Below are positions 33,218 through 41,997 of a DNA stretch of 64,000 nucleotides, one piece after another (position 1 is the first letter of the stretch; every line of letters begins with the position of its first letter). The notes below the pieces were generated by a model. It saw nothing but the letters and a program-made list of their open reading frames with translations. It had not been told where the DNA came from and made no database searches. Source of the DNA: Geothrix sp. (GTDB lineage: Bacteria; Acidobacteriota; Holophagae; Holophagales; Holophagaceae); assembly GCA_030824075.1 (NCBI GenBank), contig JAVBYJ010000015.1:1-64000 (forward strand), in the 5' to 3' direction. A program made the translations under genes and the position numbers.

Positions 33218-33646
33218 ATGCGGCCACTGAAACAGCTGATCGAGGCAAAGCGGTCCACGGTATCGGTGGGACCCGACGATACGGTGTTGACGGCCCTGAC
33301 CCTGCTGGCTCAGTTTGACATCGGCGCCCTGCTGGTGCTGGAGCGCGGCCGTCTGGTGGGGATCTTTTCCGAGCGCGACTATGCCCGGAAGATCGTCCTC
33401 AAGGGCAAGGCCTCCAAGGACACTCCGATCCGGGAAATCATGAGCGAGAAGGTCAGCTGCGTGACCCTCGATCAGACCGTCGAAGAGTGCATGGCGCTCA
33501 TGACCGACAAGCATGTCCGCCACCTGCCGGTACTCGGGGCGAACCAGGAAGTGATTGGCGTTCTCTCCATCGGTGATCTGGTGAAGGAAACGATCTCCGA
33601 GCAGAAGTTCACCATCGAACAGCTGGTGTCCTACATCCAGAACTGA
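33218..33646 (+). CDS. CBS-domain pair protein
   Basis: The 142-residue cytosolic protein is two CBS domains. The first spans MRPLKQLIEAKRSTVSVGPDDTVLTALTLL and the second MSEKVSCVTLDQTVEECMALMTDKHVRHLPVLG. This small stand-alone type binds adenine nucleotides (AMP/ATP/SAM) and often modulates a partner enzyme. AGAGGAGG precedes the ATG. It is divergent from pccB (199-base gap), which includes an AT-rich patch consistent with promoters for both. Confidence 0.9.
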   Translation: MRPLKQLIEAKRSTVSVGPDDTVLTALTLLAQFDIGALLVLERGRLVGIFSERDYARKIVLKGKASKDTPIREIMSEKVSCVTLDQTVEECMALMTDKHVRHLPVLGANQEVIGVLSIGDLVKETISEQKFTIEQLVSYIQN

Positions 33647-33680
33647 CGAATGGGACCCGGCCGAAGCCGGGTCCCATTCG
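33647..33680. terminator. Bidirectional hairpin terminator between CBS gene and epimerase
   Basis: A perfect 15-pair stem (33647-33661 with 33666-33680) closes a CGAA tetraloop. It begins right after the CBS stop and lies before the stop of the convergent epimerase, so it can serve both directions. The flanking sequence lacks a long T tract. Confidence 0.75.
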
Positions 33681-33700
33681 CCTGCTGCGTTTGACGAGAA

Positions 33701-34828
33701 TCAGCCCTTGGTTTTGGCCGCTTCCCGCCAGGCCGCGATGAGCTTGGTTTCCTGCTCGGCGCTGGGGCCCGCGAGTTTGGTGCGGCCCTTTTCGACCTTC
33801 TCCTGGGTCTTGAACCAGGCGAGGGTGTCCTTCACGGTCTGGTCGGCGGGGCGAAACTTCAGACCGGCCTTGACGGCGCGGTCATTGCGCCAAGTGTGGA
33901 AACCCTTGGTCTCGCCCGCGTAGGGGGCCCAGATGGGGAAGTCGATACCCTCCTGCTTCGCCACGAAATCAGCAGGAATCCAGACGGGCTTGGCCGTGGG
34001 ATTCCCGGCTTTCTGGCAGGCCTCGACGAGGCTGCCCCAGGCCAGGCGCTTGTCCGGGCCGCAGGCGTTGAAGACGCCCATGGTCCCCTGCTCGACCAGG
34101 TGCACCAGCCAGGCCGCCAGATCGCGCACGTCGATGATCTCGATGGGATCCGTTGCCACACCCGGTACGGCGATCTCGCCGCCTTTGTCGAAGCGCACGG
34201 GCCAGTAGGTGAAGCGGCCGGTAGGGTCGTCGGGGCCGACGATGTAGCCCGGGCGAATGATCGTGGCGCGGCCGGGCATGGCCTTCTGAGCGGCCTGCTC
34301 ACAGAGCGCCTTCAGCGCACCGTAGTACTCGTAGCTCTTGCCCATGGTTTCGAGGGTGGGATCAGGCATGGTGGCAAGCGCGGCATCCTCGGTGCCGTTC
34401 TCGGGATTCGGCTCCTTGTAGGCGCTGATGCTGGAGATGTAGAGGTACTGCTTGGCCCGTGGCGCGACGAGCGCCGCCGAAGCGCCCACCATCCGCGGGT
34501 AGTAGCCGCTGTTATCGATGACAGCGTCCCATTTGCCGCCTTCCAGGGCCTTCAGGCCCTCGCCCTTCTTGGGATCGCGGTCGCCATGGAGTTTCTCCAC
34601 GCCCGGGAAGAGGTCGGGGCGTGTCTTCCCGCGGTTGAACATGGTCACCTGATGGCCGCGGGCCTGGGCGATCTCGATGGTGGCGGGTCCAAGGAAGCCC
34701 GTGCCGCCCAGGATGAGGATCTTCTTCGGAGCGACTTTGGCGGGCGCGGCGGACAGGTCGAGGCCCGTGGCGGCCAGCGCCGAGGCAGCGGCGGACCACT
34801 GGATGAACTCACGGCGGGAGACGGTCAT
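33701..34828 (-). CDS. Tat-exported NAD-dependent epimerase/reductase (extended SDR)
   Basis: The first residues MTVSRREFIQWSAAASA form a twin-arginine signal (SRREFI), with cleavage near 28. The mature part has the Rossmann GGTGFLGPATIEIA near residue 40, a YYGALK catalytic-like Y-x3-K at about 185, and IIDVRDLAAWL. It resembles an extended short-chain dehydrogenase/epimerase of 375 residues in the SDR_a family that appears in exported form in some environmental bacteria. A folded cofactor-bearing protein fits the Tat route. The substrate is unknown, perhaps a cell-wall or lipid-linked sugar. Confidence 0.8.
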   Translation of the reverse strand: MTVSRREFIQWSAAASALAATGLDLSAAPAKVAPKKILILGGTGFLGPATIEIAQARGHQVTMFNRGKTRPDLFPGVEKLHGDRDPKKGEGLKALEGGKWDAVIDNSGYYPRMVGASAALVAPRAKQYLYISSISAYKEPNPENGTEDAALATMPDPTLETMGKSYEYYGALKALCEQAAQKAMPGRATIIRPGYIVGPDDPTGRFTYWPVRFDKGGEIAVPGVATDPIEIIDVRDLAAWLVHLVEQGTMGVFNACGPDKRLAWGSLVEACQKAGNPTAKPVWIPADFVAKQEGIDFPIWAPYAGETKGFHTWRNDRAVKAGLKFRPADQTVKDTLAWFKTQEKVEKGRTKLAGPSAEQETKLIAAWREAAKTKG

Positions 34829-34939
34829 GGAAACCTCCGGCGGGGAACAGGGACAGAATGGCCTGGGATGGCGTGATACATCGTGAATCGATATATACTC
34901 CTTCCAGTCTCAGCCGCAACAGCCTTTTTTGGATCTCCC

Positions 34940-36214
34940 ATGACGCCCACCCGCCTCCTTCGTCGCCTGGTGCTGCTCGACGAGGGGGAAACGCAGGCGC
35001 TGCTGTGGTCCACGCTGTATTTCTTCCTGCTGCTCTTCGGCTTCTACCTGCTGCGGCCCGTGCGCGAGGCCATCGGCATCGCCCGCGGCGCGGACAAGCT
35101 GCCCTGGCTGATGACGGGCACCCTGATCGCCATGGCCTTGGCGAACCCGGCCTTCGCAACCCTGGTGTCGCGGTTGCCGCGCCGGCGGTTCATTCCGCTG
35201 GTCTACCGCTTCTTCGCGCTCAACATGCTGGCCTTCTTCCTGGCCTTCCGCTTCCTGCCGCACCGGGGCGGCGCCGCCCTGGGCTACGCCTTCTATATCT
35301 GGCTCAGCGTCTTCAACCTCTTCGTGGTGTCGGTGTTCTGGGGCCTGATGTCGGATGTGTGGTCCGAAGTCCAGGGCAAGCGGCTCTTCGGGTTCATCGC
35401 CACGGGAGGCACCCTGGGCGCCATCGTGGGCGCAGCGTTGACCGGGGCCCTGACGAAGGGATTCGCCCTGGGGGCCCTCCGGCTGAAGGTGGACCCCCTG
35501 TCCCTGCTGCTGCTGTCCATGCTTACGCTGGAACTGGCGGTGCTCTGCGTGAAGCGCCTGGCGGCCATCTTCCAGCTGGGCGACCGGGCCCACGGCGTGC
35601 GGGAACCCGGTCCCGGCCCGTTGGAGGGGCTGCGCCTGATCGCGAAGTCGCGCTATCTGCAGCTCATCTGTGCCTACATGCTGCTCTTCACCATCACCAG
35701 CACCTTCCTCTACCTGCAGCAGGGCGCCATTGTCGAGCGCACCTTCAGTGGCACGGCCGCCCGCACGGCAGCCTTCGCCCGCCTCGACCTCTGGGTAAAC
35801 GTGCTGACGCTGGTGACCCAGGTTTTCCTCACAGGCCGCCTCCTCACGGGACTCGGCATCCCCGTGGTGCTCTCCATCCTGCCGGTGCTGAGCCTGGTGG
35901 GCTTTGGCGCTCTGTGGATCTGGCCCACCTTCGGTGTGATGGCGATCTTCCAGGTGCTGCGCCGGGGCCTGCACTACGCCGTGGACCGGCCCGCCCGCGA
36001 GATCCTCTACATCCCGCTGGGGGCCGAGGAACGCTACAAGTCGAAGCCGTTCATCGATACCTTCATCTACCGCGGGGGTGACCTGCTGGGTGTGTGGGCC
36101 CCCACGGCCTTCGCGGCCCTGGCCATTCCGGTGGGTCTGGCCGCGGTGGGTTGTTCGGGACTTTGGCTGGGCAGCAGCCTGGCGCTGGGCCGACAGGCCA
36201 GGAAAGCAGGTTGA
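34940..36214 (+). CDS. Nucleotide-translocase-like MFS membrane protein
   Basis: The 424-residue protein has 12 hydrophobic helices. Hallmarks resemble the ATP/ADP or NTT translocase branch: WSTLYFFLLLFGFYLLRPVREAIG, SVFNLFVVSVFWGLMSDVW, KRLFGFIATGGTLGAIVGA, and a late YKSKPFIDTFIYRGGD motif. Such carriers are best known in plastids and intracellular bacteria, with related uncharacterised ones in free-living phyla. It is not the classic NTT length (about 500), so transport of nucleotides is not assured. The start at 34940 is inferred; a GTG at 34883 is possible but adds a non-family lead. Confidence 0.7.
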   Translation: MTPTRLLRRLVLLDEGETQALLWSTLYFFLLLFGFYLLRPVREAIGIARGADKLPWLMTGTLIAMALANPAFATLVSRLPRRRFIPLVYRFFALNMLAFFLAFRFLPHRGGAALGYAFYIWLSVFNLFVVSVFWGLMSDVWSEVQGKRLFGFIATGGTLGAIVGAALTGALTKGFALGALRLKVDPLSLLLLSMLTLELAVLCVKRLAAIFQLGDRAHGVREPGPGPLEGLRLIAKSRYLQLICAYMLLFTITSTFLYLQQGAIVERTFSGTAARTAAFARLDLWVNVLTLVTQVFLTGRLLTGLGIPVVLSILPVLSLVGFGALWIWPTFGVMAIFQVLRRGLHYAVDRPAREILYIPLGAEERYKSKPFIDTFIYRGGDLLGVWAPTAFAALAIPVGLAAVGCSGLWLGSSLALGRQARKAG

Positions 36215-36311
36215 CTTTCCTGCCCCTTCCCTGAAGATGTCGGACATGCACCAGCCGATGGAATCCATCTCCTGCACGTCGAGGCTGTCCCTCGACGGTG
36301 GGCGTTTGTCC

Positions 36312-36362
36312 ATGATGACCACCACTGGTAACCCCACGCCTACCGCACCGCGGGGCGCCTGA
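36312..36362 (+). CDS. thrL: Threonine-rich attenuator leader peptide (thrL-like)
   Basis: A 16-codon open frame, [16 protein letters not shown], contains five Thr codons (positions 3, 4, 5, 9 and 11). It ends in TGA at 36360-36362, 76 bases before thrA. The start has a weak GGTGGG site about 10 bases upstream, and the frame is open further upstream, so the true start might be earlier. E. coli ThrL is likewise Thr-rich (TTITTT...) and begins the thr operon. It is a regulatory peptide, not an enzyme. The stop and the Thr codons are placed exactly where an attenuation switch needs them. Confidence 0.7.
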   Translation: MMTTTGNPTPTAPRGA

Positions 36363-36414
36363 CCTGAATCCCAGCGTTCAGACTCAGCCCCGCGGTTTCC
36401 TCCGCGGGGCTTTT
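36348..36414 (+). promoter_or_regulatory. Threonine operon transcription attenuator
   Basis: CCGCGGGGC at 36348-36356 (inside the last leader codons) equals the 3' arm of a terminator hairpin whose 5' arm is GCCCCGCGG at 36387-36395 and 3' arm 36402-36410, followed by TTTT. So 36387-36395 can pair with either 36348-36356 (antiterminator) or 36402-36410 (terminator). A ribosome stalled on the early Thr codons leaves the first arm free and allows read-through to thrA. One reaching the stop masks it and the terminator forms. Confidence 0.75.
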
Positions 36415-36438
36415 CCGTTCCCTCCTCCCGGAGCCCCC

Positions 36439-38916
36439 ATGCAGCCCACGGCCATCCGCGTCATGAAATTCGGTGGCACCAGCCTGGCGAATGCGGAGCG
36501 GTTCCGCACCGTGGCCGAGCTGGTGGCTGCCGCCCGCGCCACGCACCGCATCTGCGTGGTGGTCTCGGCCATGGCGGGCGTCACCAACCTGCTGCTGCAT
36601 GGGGGCCGGGTGCCTGACCGCGAGGAGGCGGATCACCTGCTCGCGGGCTTCCGGGAACGGCACGCCGAGGTGGTGGCGGCCCTGGCGGCGGACCTGGGTC
36701 TCGAGGCGGATTCGGTGCGTGCGGAACTGGAGGCACTCGAAACCCTGGGACGCCGCCTGCTGCATGGCATGGCGCTGCTGGAGGAGGGACCGCCCTCGGT
36801 GTTGGCCCAGGTCTCCAGTCTTGGTGAGCGGGCCGCCAGCGCCATCCTCATGGGCCTGTTGAAGGCGCGCGGCCTGGCGCCCCGGTACCTCGATCCCGTG
36901 GACCACATCCGCGTGGAGGGTGATCCGCTCCAGGCCCGCCCACGGATGGCGGATATCGAAAGACTCTTCGCAGCCGTGAAGGCGGGAGACGGTGATCTCT
37001 GGGTGCTGGCAGGCTTCTTCGGCGGTGATGGTCAGGGCCGCATCCTGTCGCTGGGGCGGGGCGGATCGGACCACAGCGCCGCCCTGGCCGCGGCCGCTCT
37101 GGGCGCGGATCTGCTGGAGATCTGGACCGACGTGGTGGGCCTCTACAGCGCGGATCCGAGCCTGGTGCCAGAGGCTTTCCCCCTGCCGGAGGCGAGCTTC
37201 GAGGAAGCCATGGAGCTGTCTTTCTTCGGCGCGAAGGTCCTCCATCCGAAGACCATCCCGCCGGTGCGCGAACGCGGGATCCCGGTCCGCGTGTGCAGCA
37301 GCTTCGACCCCGCGCACCCGGGCACGGTCATCCGCGAAGACGTGCCGCCGCCGCCCAGCGGCGTGCGGGGCCTTTCCTTTCTGCGCGACCTCTCCGTGGT
37401 GAACCTGACGGGCCCTGGGATGCCCGGTGTGCCTGGCATCGCGGGCCGCGTGTTCGGGGCCCTGGCCCGGAAGGGCATTTCGGTGGTGCTCATCACCCAG
37501 AGTTCCTCTGAGCTCTCCATCTGTTTCGCCGTGCGCCGGGCGGATGGTCCCGGCGCCGTGGCGGCCATCGAGGAGGCGTTCCCGGCGGAGCTGTCGGCGG
37601 GGTTCATCGATCCGGTGGCCCTCCGCACGGGCCTCGCCGTGCTCAGCATCGTGGGCGACGGCATGCGCACCCGGCCCGGCGTGGCGGGCACCTTCTTCGA
37701 CGGGCTGGCTGAAGTGGGCTGCAATGTGGTGGCCATCGCCCAGGGGGCCAGCGAGCGCATCATCTCGGCCGTGGTGGAGGAGGCCGACGGCGCCCGGGCC
37801 ATGGCTCACATCCACCGGCGCTTCTTCCAGACCCAGGTGGTGGTGGAGGTCCATCTGCTGGGGGCGGGGAATGTGGGTGGCAGCCTGTTGGGCCAGATCC
37901 ACCGCCAGCATGCGCGCCTCCTGGCCCAGGGGCTCGACCTCCGCGTCACCACCGTCGCCACCAGCCGCCGCATGCGGATGGACGCGAAGGGCCTCGATCT
38001 CACGCGCTGGCGCGAGGCATTGGCGCAGGGCGAACCGATGGATCTGGATCGCCTCATGGAGGCCGTGCGCACCGGCCCACCGGCCCTTTCGGTGCTGGTG
38101 GACTGCAGCACCAGCGGGGAGCTCGCCGCCCGCTATCCCGACCTGTTCGACGGGGGCTTCCACGTGGTGGCGGCCAACAAGAAGGCCAACAGCGGCTCCC
38201 AGGCCTTCCACAAGGAACTGCGTGACCGATCCTCCCGCCGGGGCCTGCGCTTCCTTTATGAAGCCAACGTGGGCGCGGGCCTGCCCATCATCGATACAGT
38301 GAAAAACCTGGTGCTCACCGGTGACCGCGTGCTGCGGGCCGAAGGCATCCTGTCGGGCTCCATGTCGTACATTCTCGGCTTGCTGGGCGAGGGCGTGGCG
38401 CTGTCGGAGGCCGTGCGCCTCGCCAAGGAAAGCGGCTTCACCGAGCCTGATCCCCGCGACGACCTCAGCGGCATGGACGTCGCCCGTAAGCTGCTCATCC
38501 TGGCCCGGGAACTGGGCCTCGAACTGGAACTGGAAGACGTGGTGGTGGAGGGCCTGCTGCCGGCGGACTTCGATGCCACTGGGGACATCCCCTCCTTCAT
38601 GGCCCGCCTGCCCCAGCTGGATGGGGCCTTCCGCGAGCGGCTGGCCGCCCTGAAGACCGAAGGGAAGACCCTGCGCTACGTGGGCTCCCTTTCGGACAAT
38701 GGCTGTCGCGTGGGCCTCCAGGCCGTGGACGGGGACCACCCCTTCATCGCCATCAAGGGTGGTGAGAACGCCCTGGCCCTCCTCACGGAACGGTACCAGC
38801 CGCATCCCATGGTGATCCGGGGCTATGGGGCCGGCGCCGAGGTCACGGCGGCGGGCGTACTGGCGGATATCCTGCGGCTGGTGCCTCCCGGCGCCCGCCC
38901 GGCGCGGAGGTTCTGA
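36439..38916 (+). CDS. thrA: Bifunctional aspartokinase/homoserine dehydrogenase
   Basis: The 825-residue enzyme carries both steps. The aspartate kinase has [15 protein letters not shown] at the start, then a [27 protein letters not shown] middle and two ACT regulatory repeats (about 330-470). The homoserine dehydrogenase follows, with the NAD(P) loop [13 protein letters not shown] near 475, VAANKKANS and [14 protein letters not shown]. It phosphorylates aspartate and reduces aspartate semialdehyde toward threonine and methionine. GGAGCCCCC lies before the ATG. The attenuator upstream suggests threonine control, so ThrA naming is favoured over MetL. Confidence 0.95.
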   Translation: MQPTAIRVMKFGGTSLANAERFRTVAELVAAARATHRICVVVSAMAGVTNLLLHGGRVPDREEADHLLAGFRERHAEVVAALAADLGLEADSVRAELEALETLGRRLLHGMALLEEGPPSVLAQVSSLGERAASAILMGLLKARGLAPRYLDPVDHIRVEGDPLQARPRMADIERLFAAVKAGDGDLWVLAGFFGGDGQGRILSLGRGGSDHSAALAAAALGADLLEIWTDVVGLYSADPSLVPEAFPLPEASFEEAMELSFFGAKVLHPKTIPPVRERGIPVRVCSSFDPAHPGTVIREDVPPPPSGVRGLSFLRDLSVVNLTGPGMPGVPGIAGRVFGALARKGISVVLITQSSSELSICFAVRRADGPGAVAAIEEAFPAELSAGFIDPVALRTGLAVLSIVGDGMRTRPGVAGTFFDGLAEVGCNVVAIAQGASERIISAVVEEADGARAMAHIHRRFFQTQVVVEVHLLGAGNVGGSLLGQIHRQHARLLAQGLDLRVTTVATSRRMRMDAKGLDLTRWREALAQGEPMDLDRLMEAVRTGPPALSVLVDCSTSGELAARYPDLFDGGFHVVAANKKANSGSQAFHKELRDRSSRRGLRFLYEANVGAGLPIIDTVKNLVLTGDRVLRAEGILSGSMSYILGLLGEGVALSEAVRLAKESGFTEPDPRDDLSGMDVARKLLILARELGLELELEDVVVEGLLPADFDATGDIPSFMARLPQLDGAFRERLAALKTEGKTLRYVGSLSDNGCRVGLQAVDGDHPFIAIKGGENALALLTERYQPHPMVIRGYGAGAEVTAAGVLADILRLVPPGARPARRF

Positions 38917-39932
38917 TGGCGGAGCCCACCGGCTTTTCTCCCGAGGGTGTGGTGGCCTACGCCCCGGCCAGCATCGGCAATGTGGCTGCGGGCTTCGACC
39001 TGCTGGGTGCCGCCCTGGCGCCGCTGGATGGCAGCCTGCTCGGGGACCTGGTCCAGGTGGCCCATGCGGCGAAGGCCTCCTTTCGGGTGACTGGCCCCTT
39101 CGCCCCCGAACTGGCGAAGGACGCCCGCCCCAACCTCGCGCTGCGGGCCTGCGACCTGTTTGTCGAGGCAGTCCGCGCAGGCGGCGAAGAGGTGGGGCCT
39201 TTTGCCCTCACCCTGGACAAGCGCCTCCCCGTGGCCAGCGGCCTGGGCTCCAGCGCCAGCTCCATCGTGGCGACCCTGGTGGGGCTCCAGGCCCTCTGTG
39301 GCGGGCCCCTCAGCGGAGCGCACCTGCTGGCTCTGGCGGGAAAGGCGGAGGGTTCCACCAGCGGCGGCATCCACCTCGATAACGTGGCCCCTTCACTGCT
39401 GGGCGGCCTTCAGCTGGTGGTGCCGGGGCGCGAGGGCCACCCGACCACGCGCCGCCTGCCCTGGCCCCCGGACCTGCTGATGGTGGTGGTACACCCAGCG
39501 TTCTGGCTGTCCACCGTGGAGAGCCGGCGCGTGCTGCCGGAGCACCCGGGGTGGCAGGAGACGGTGGCGTTTGCAGGCAACCTGTCTGGCCTGGTCCACG
39601 CCTTGCACAGCGATGATCGGGCGCTCCTCACGCGGTGCCTGCGCGATCCCCTGGTGGAGGCCCACCGCGCCCCGCTGGTGCCGGGCTTCCGTGCGGCCCA
39701 AGCGGCGGCAAAGGACCTGGGCGCCCTGGGCTGCAGCCTGTCAGGGTCTGGCCCTTCGGTGTTCGCCGTGGCGGAGAATGAAGGGCAGGCCCGGGCCATA
39801 TCCGAGGCCATGCAGGCCGCCTTTGCGGAGGCCGGGCTGGAGAGCCAGGGCTGGGTGTGCGCCCTGGATCCCGAAGGCGCCCGCGTGCTCGATTCCGGTT
39901 CCAGACAGCCCTGGCGCGAGGCCCGCCCATGA
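38916..39932 (+). CDS. thrB: Homoserine kinase (GHMP family)
   Basis: The 338-residue GHMP kinase phosphorylates homoserine to O-phosphohomoserine. Motifs are VAYAPASIGNVAAGFDLLG at the start, the ATP loop LPVASGLGSSASS and the C-terminal LGCSLSGSGPSVFAV. It differs from the alternative HSK2 form. Its ATG overlaps the thrA TGA (TGATG), and thrC overlaps its own stop (ATGA), so the three enzymes are translationally coupled. Confidence 0.96.
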   Translation: MAEPTGFSPEGVVAYAPASIGNVAAGFDLLGAALAPLDGSLLGDLVQVAHAAKASFRVTGPFAPELAKDARPNLALRACDLFVEAVRAGGEEVGPFALTLDKRLPVASGLGSSASSIVATLVGLQALCGGPLSGAHLLALAGKAEGSTSGGIHLDNVAPSLLGGLQLVVPGREGHPTTRRLPWPPDLLMVVVHPAFWLSTVESRRVLPEHPGWQETVAFAGNLSGLVHALHSDDRALLTRCLRDPLVEAHRAPLVPGFRAAQAAAKDLGALGCSLSGSGPSVFAVAENEGQARAISEAMQAAFAEAGLESQGWVCALDPEGARVLDSGSRQPWREARP

Positions 39933-41197
39933 AGCTCGTCAGCACGCGCACGTCCACGCGCAGCGTCACCTTCCTGGAAGCGGTCCAGGCGGGCCTCGCG
40001 CCGGATGGCGGGCTCTTCATGCCGGCGGAGCTTCCGCGCTTCATGGATGTCCCTGATCTGCTAAAGCTGGATTTTCCAGCGCGATCGACGGAAATCCTCC
40101 ACCGCCTCCTGGGCAAAGAATTTTCTCGGGCCGTGATCGAGGAGCTGGCGCGATCGGCGTTCACCTTCCCCGTACCCCTGGTGGAGGTCGCGGAGCGGGT
40201 CTCGGCGCTGGAACTCTTCCATGGGCCCACGCTGGCCTTCAAGGATTTCGGCGCGCGCTTCCTGGCCCGGGTGCTGGCCCTCGGTGCGGGCGGCAAACCC
40301 CGCACGGTGCTGACGGCCACCTCTGGCGATACCGGCGCCGCCGTGGCCCAGGCCTTCCACGGGCTGCCCGGCGTGCAGGTGGTGGTGCTCTATCCGGCGG
40401 GCCGCGTATCGCCCCTGCAGGAGCGCCAGTTCGCCACCTGCGGAGGCAACGTGCTGGCGCTTTCCGTGAAGGGCACCTTCGACGACTGCCAGCGGCTGGT
40501 GAAGGGAGCCTTCGAGGATGCGGAGCTGACCTCACGCCTGGGTTTGACCTCCGCCAACAGCATCAACATCGCGCGGCTCCTGGCGCAGACGCTGTACTAC
40601 TTCGAGGCCGCAGCCCGGGTGGAGGGCGGCATGCCCCTGGTGGTGTCCGTGCCCAGCGGCAACTTCGGGAACCTCTGCGCGGGGCTCATGGCGCAAGCCA
40701 TGGGGGCACCGATCCACACCTTCGTGGCCGCCACCAATGCCAACCGCGTGGTGCCCGATTATCTGGATACCGGCGCGTATCATCCCCGTCCTTCGGTGGC
40801 CACCCTGTCCAACGCCATGGATGTGGGATCCCCCAGCAACTGGGAGCGCATCCACGCGCTGTTCCGAGGCGACCACCCGGCCATGGCCGCCGCCCTGCGC
40901 TGGGGCAGTTGCACCGACGCGGAGACAGAGCAGACCGTGATCGCGCTGGATCGTGTGGGTTACCTGGCCGATCCTCATGGCGCGGTGGCGTACCAGGTGC
41001 TCCAGGCGAACCTGCGCGAGGGCGAGCGGGGCATCATTCTCGCCACTGCCCACCCCGCGAAATTCCGCGAAGCTTTGGCGCCGGCCCTGGGCCGCGAGAT
41101 TCCGCTGCCCAAGACCCTGAGCGACCTGCTGGAGCTGCCGCTGCTCAACGAACCCCTTGCGGCGGATCAGGGGGCCCTGCGGAAACGGCTGAGCTGA
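39929..41197 (+). CDS. thrC: Threonine synthase
   Basis: The 422-residue PLP enzyme converts O-phosphohomoserine to threonine. The PLP lysine lies in FHGPTLAFKDFGARFLARV, the Gly-rich phosphate loop is TATSGDTGAAVA, and the VSVPSGNFGNLCAGLMA box is standard. Its start overlaps the thrB stop. It ends the thr operon. Confidence 0.96.
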   Translation: MKLVSTRTSTRSVTFLEAVQAGLAPDGGLFMPAELPRFMDVPDLLKLDFPARSTEILHRLLGKEFSRAVIEELARSAFTFPVPLVEVAERVSALELFHGPTLAFKDFGARFLARVLALGAGGKPRTVLTATSGDTGAAVAQAFHGLPGVQVVVLYPAGRVSPLQERQFATCGGNVLALSVKGTFDDCQRLVKGAFEDAELTSRLGLTSANSINIARLLAQTLYYFEAAARVEGGMPLVVSVPSGNFGNLCAGLMAQAMGAPIHTFVAATNANRVVPDYLDTGAYHPRPSVATLSNAMDVGSPSNWERIHALFRGDHPAMAAALRWGSCTDAETEQTVIALDRVGYLADPHGAVAYQVLQANLREGERGIILATAHPAKFREALAPALGREIPLPKTLSDLLELPLLNEPLAADQGALRKRLS

Positions 41198-41212
41198 ATC
41201 ATCCGGGGAAGC

Positions 41213-41872
41213 TCAGATCCCGTCTGCGATCAGTACGGCCGGTGTGAAGGGCAGCCCTTCGGCCTCGGCAGGGGTCTTCATGCCCCAGAGGGCGAGCCGA
41301 TCCGCATAGGGGGCCCAGAGCCCGGGCTTGGCTTTCGCGGCTTTCAGGGGCGGGTGGAACCAGAGGGCTTCCGGCAGGTCGGCCAGTTCTTCGGACGTGA
41401 GATCCATGGCCTCATCGGTCTCCCACAGGAAGCCGCAGCGGGCCGTTTCACAGGCGGCCCAGAGCTGCAGGACCTCGCTGGGCTCGAAGCTGCTGAACAG
41501 GACGCGATCCAGGGCCTCGGCGGCTTCCACCGTGGCCAGGGCCTGCTGCCACCCGGGTTCGCCCTTCAATTCCACGTTGATGAGCTTCGCGGGCAGCTCC
41601 AGGGCGTCGGCCAGGCGGGGCAGGGGCTCGCCGTTTTTCAAGGGGGGCAGTTCGGCGGCCTTCATCTGCCGCAGGAGGCCCGATCCGTTCGCCGTGCGGG
41701 CCAGGTCCTCGTCATGCAGCACCAGGCACACGCCGTCCCGGGTGGGCTGCACGTCCAGTTCGAAGCCGTCCATGCCCGCGGTCAGGGCCGCGCGGAAGGC
41801 CTCCATGCTGTTTTCCAGGTGCTTCGAGGACAGGCCGCGGTGGCCGAGGATCAAGGGGCGGACAGAGGACAT
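41213..41872 (-). CDS. Glycerophosphodiester phosphodiesterase
   Basis: The 219-residue enzyme begins LILGHRGLSSKHLENSMEAF, with the catalytic His pair HRG and a Glu in EN, and contains GFELDVQPTRDGVCLVLHDE, the metal-binding ELDV-HD box of GDPD proteins. It hydrolyses deacylated phospholipids to glycerol 3-phosphate and alcohol. It is cytosolic; no signal peptide is present after ATG 41872 (GGGAG upstream). It lies convergent with thrC, 15 bases away, so thrC termination is unclear. Confidence 0.9.
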   Translation of the reverse strand: MSSVRPLILGHRGLSSKHLENSMEAFRAALTAGMDGFELDVQPTRDGVCLVLHDEDLARTANGSGLLRQMKAAELPPLKNGEPLPRLADALELPAKLINVELKGEPGWQQALATVEAAEALDRVLFSSFEPSEVLQLWAACETARCGFLWETDEAMDLTSEELADLPEALWFHPPLKAAKAKPGLWAPYADRLALWGMKTPAEAEGLPFTPAVLIADGI

Positions 41873-41932
41873 GATGACTCCCGGGGAGGAGGTTTGATTC
41901 TGCCTGGAAACACGGCCGGTGAGCGGGATTCG

Positions 41933-41959
41933 CCTTATCAGCCTGCCAGGCCGATAAGG
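41933..41959. promoter_or_regulatory. 27-base dyad upstream of the REC-HDOD gene
   Basis: Positions 41933-41945 and 41947-41959 are inverted copies with one mismatch around a single central C (arms CCTTATCAGCCTG and CAGGCCGATAAGG). It lies 38 bases before the HDOD start, between divergent GDPD and HDOD genes. A single-base loop cannot fold well, so an operator for a dimeric regulator is more likely than a terminator. Confidence 0.5.
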
Positions 41960-41997
41960 GGAGTCTGCTTTGCGGTGCCCACGAGGAGGAATCAACC

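Noticed and set aside
34910..36337. 475-codon minus-strand frame opposite the translocase
   Set aside because: No recognisable domain; rich in Gln, His and Glu as expected for an antisense frame.
36340..38805. Long open frame (821 codons) on the minus strand opposite thrA
   Set aside because: It lies wholly opposite the well-supported thrA, has no family motifs and low-complexity composition typical of the reverse strand of GC-rich genes.
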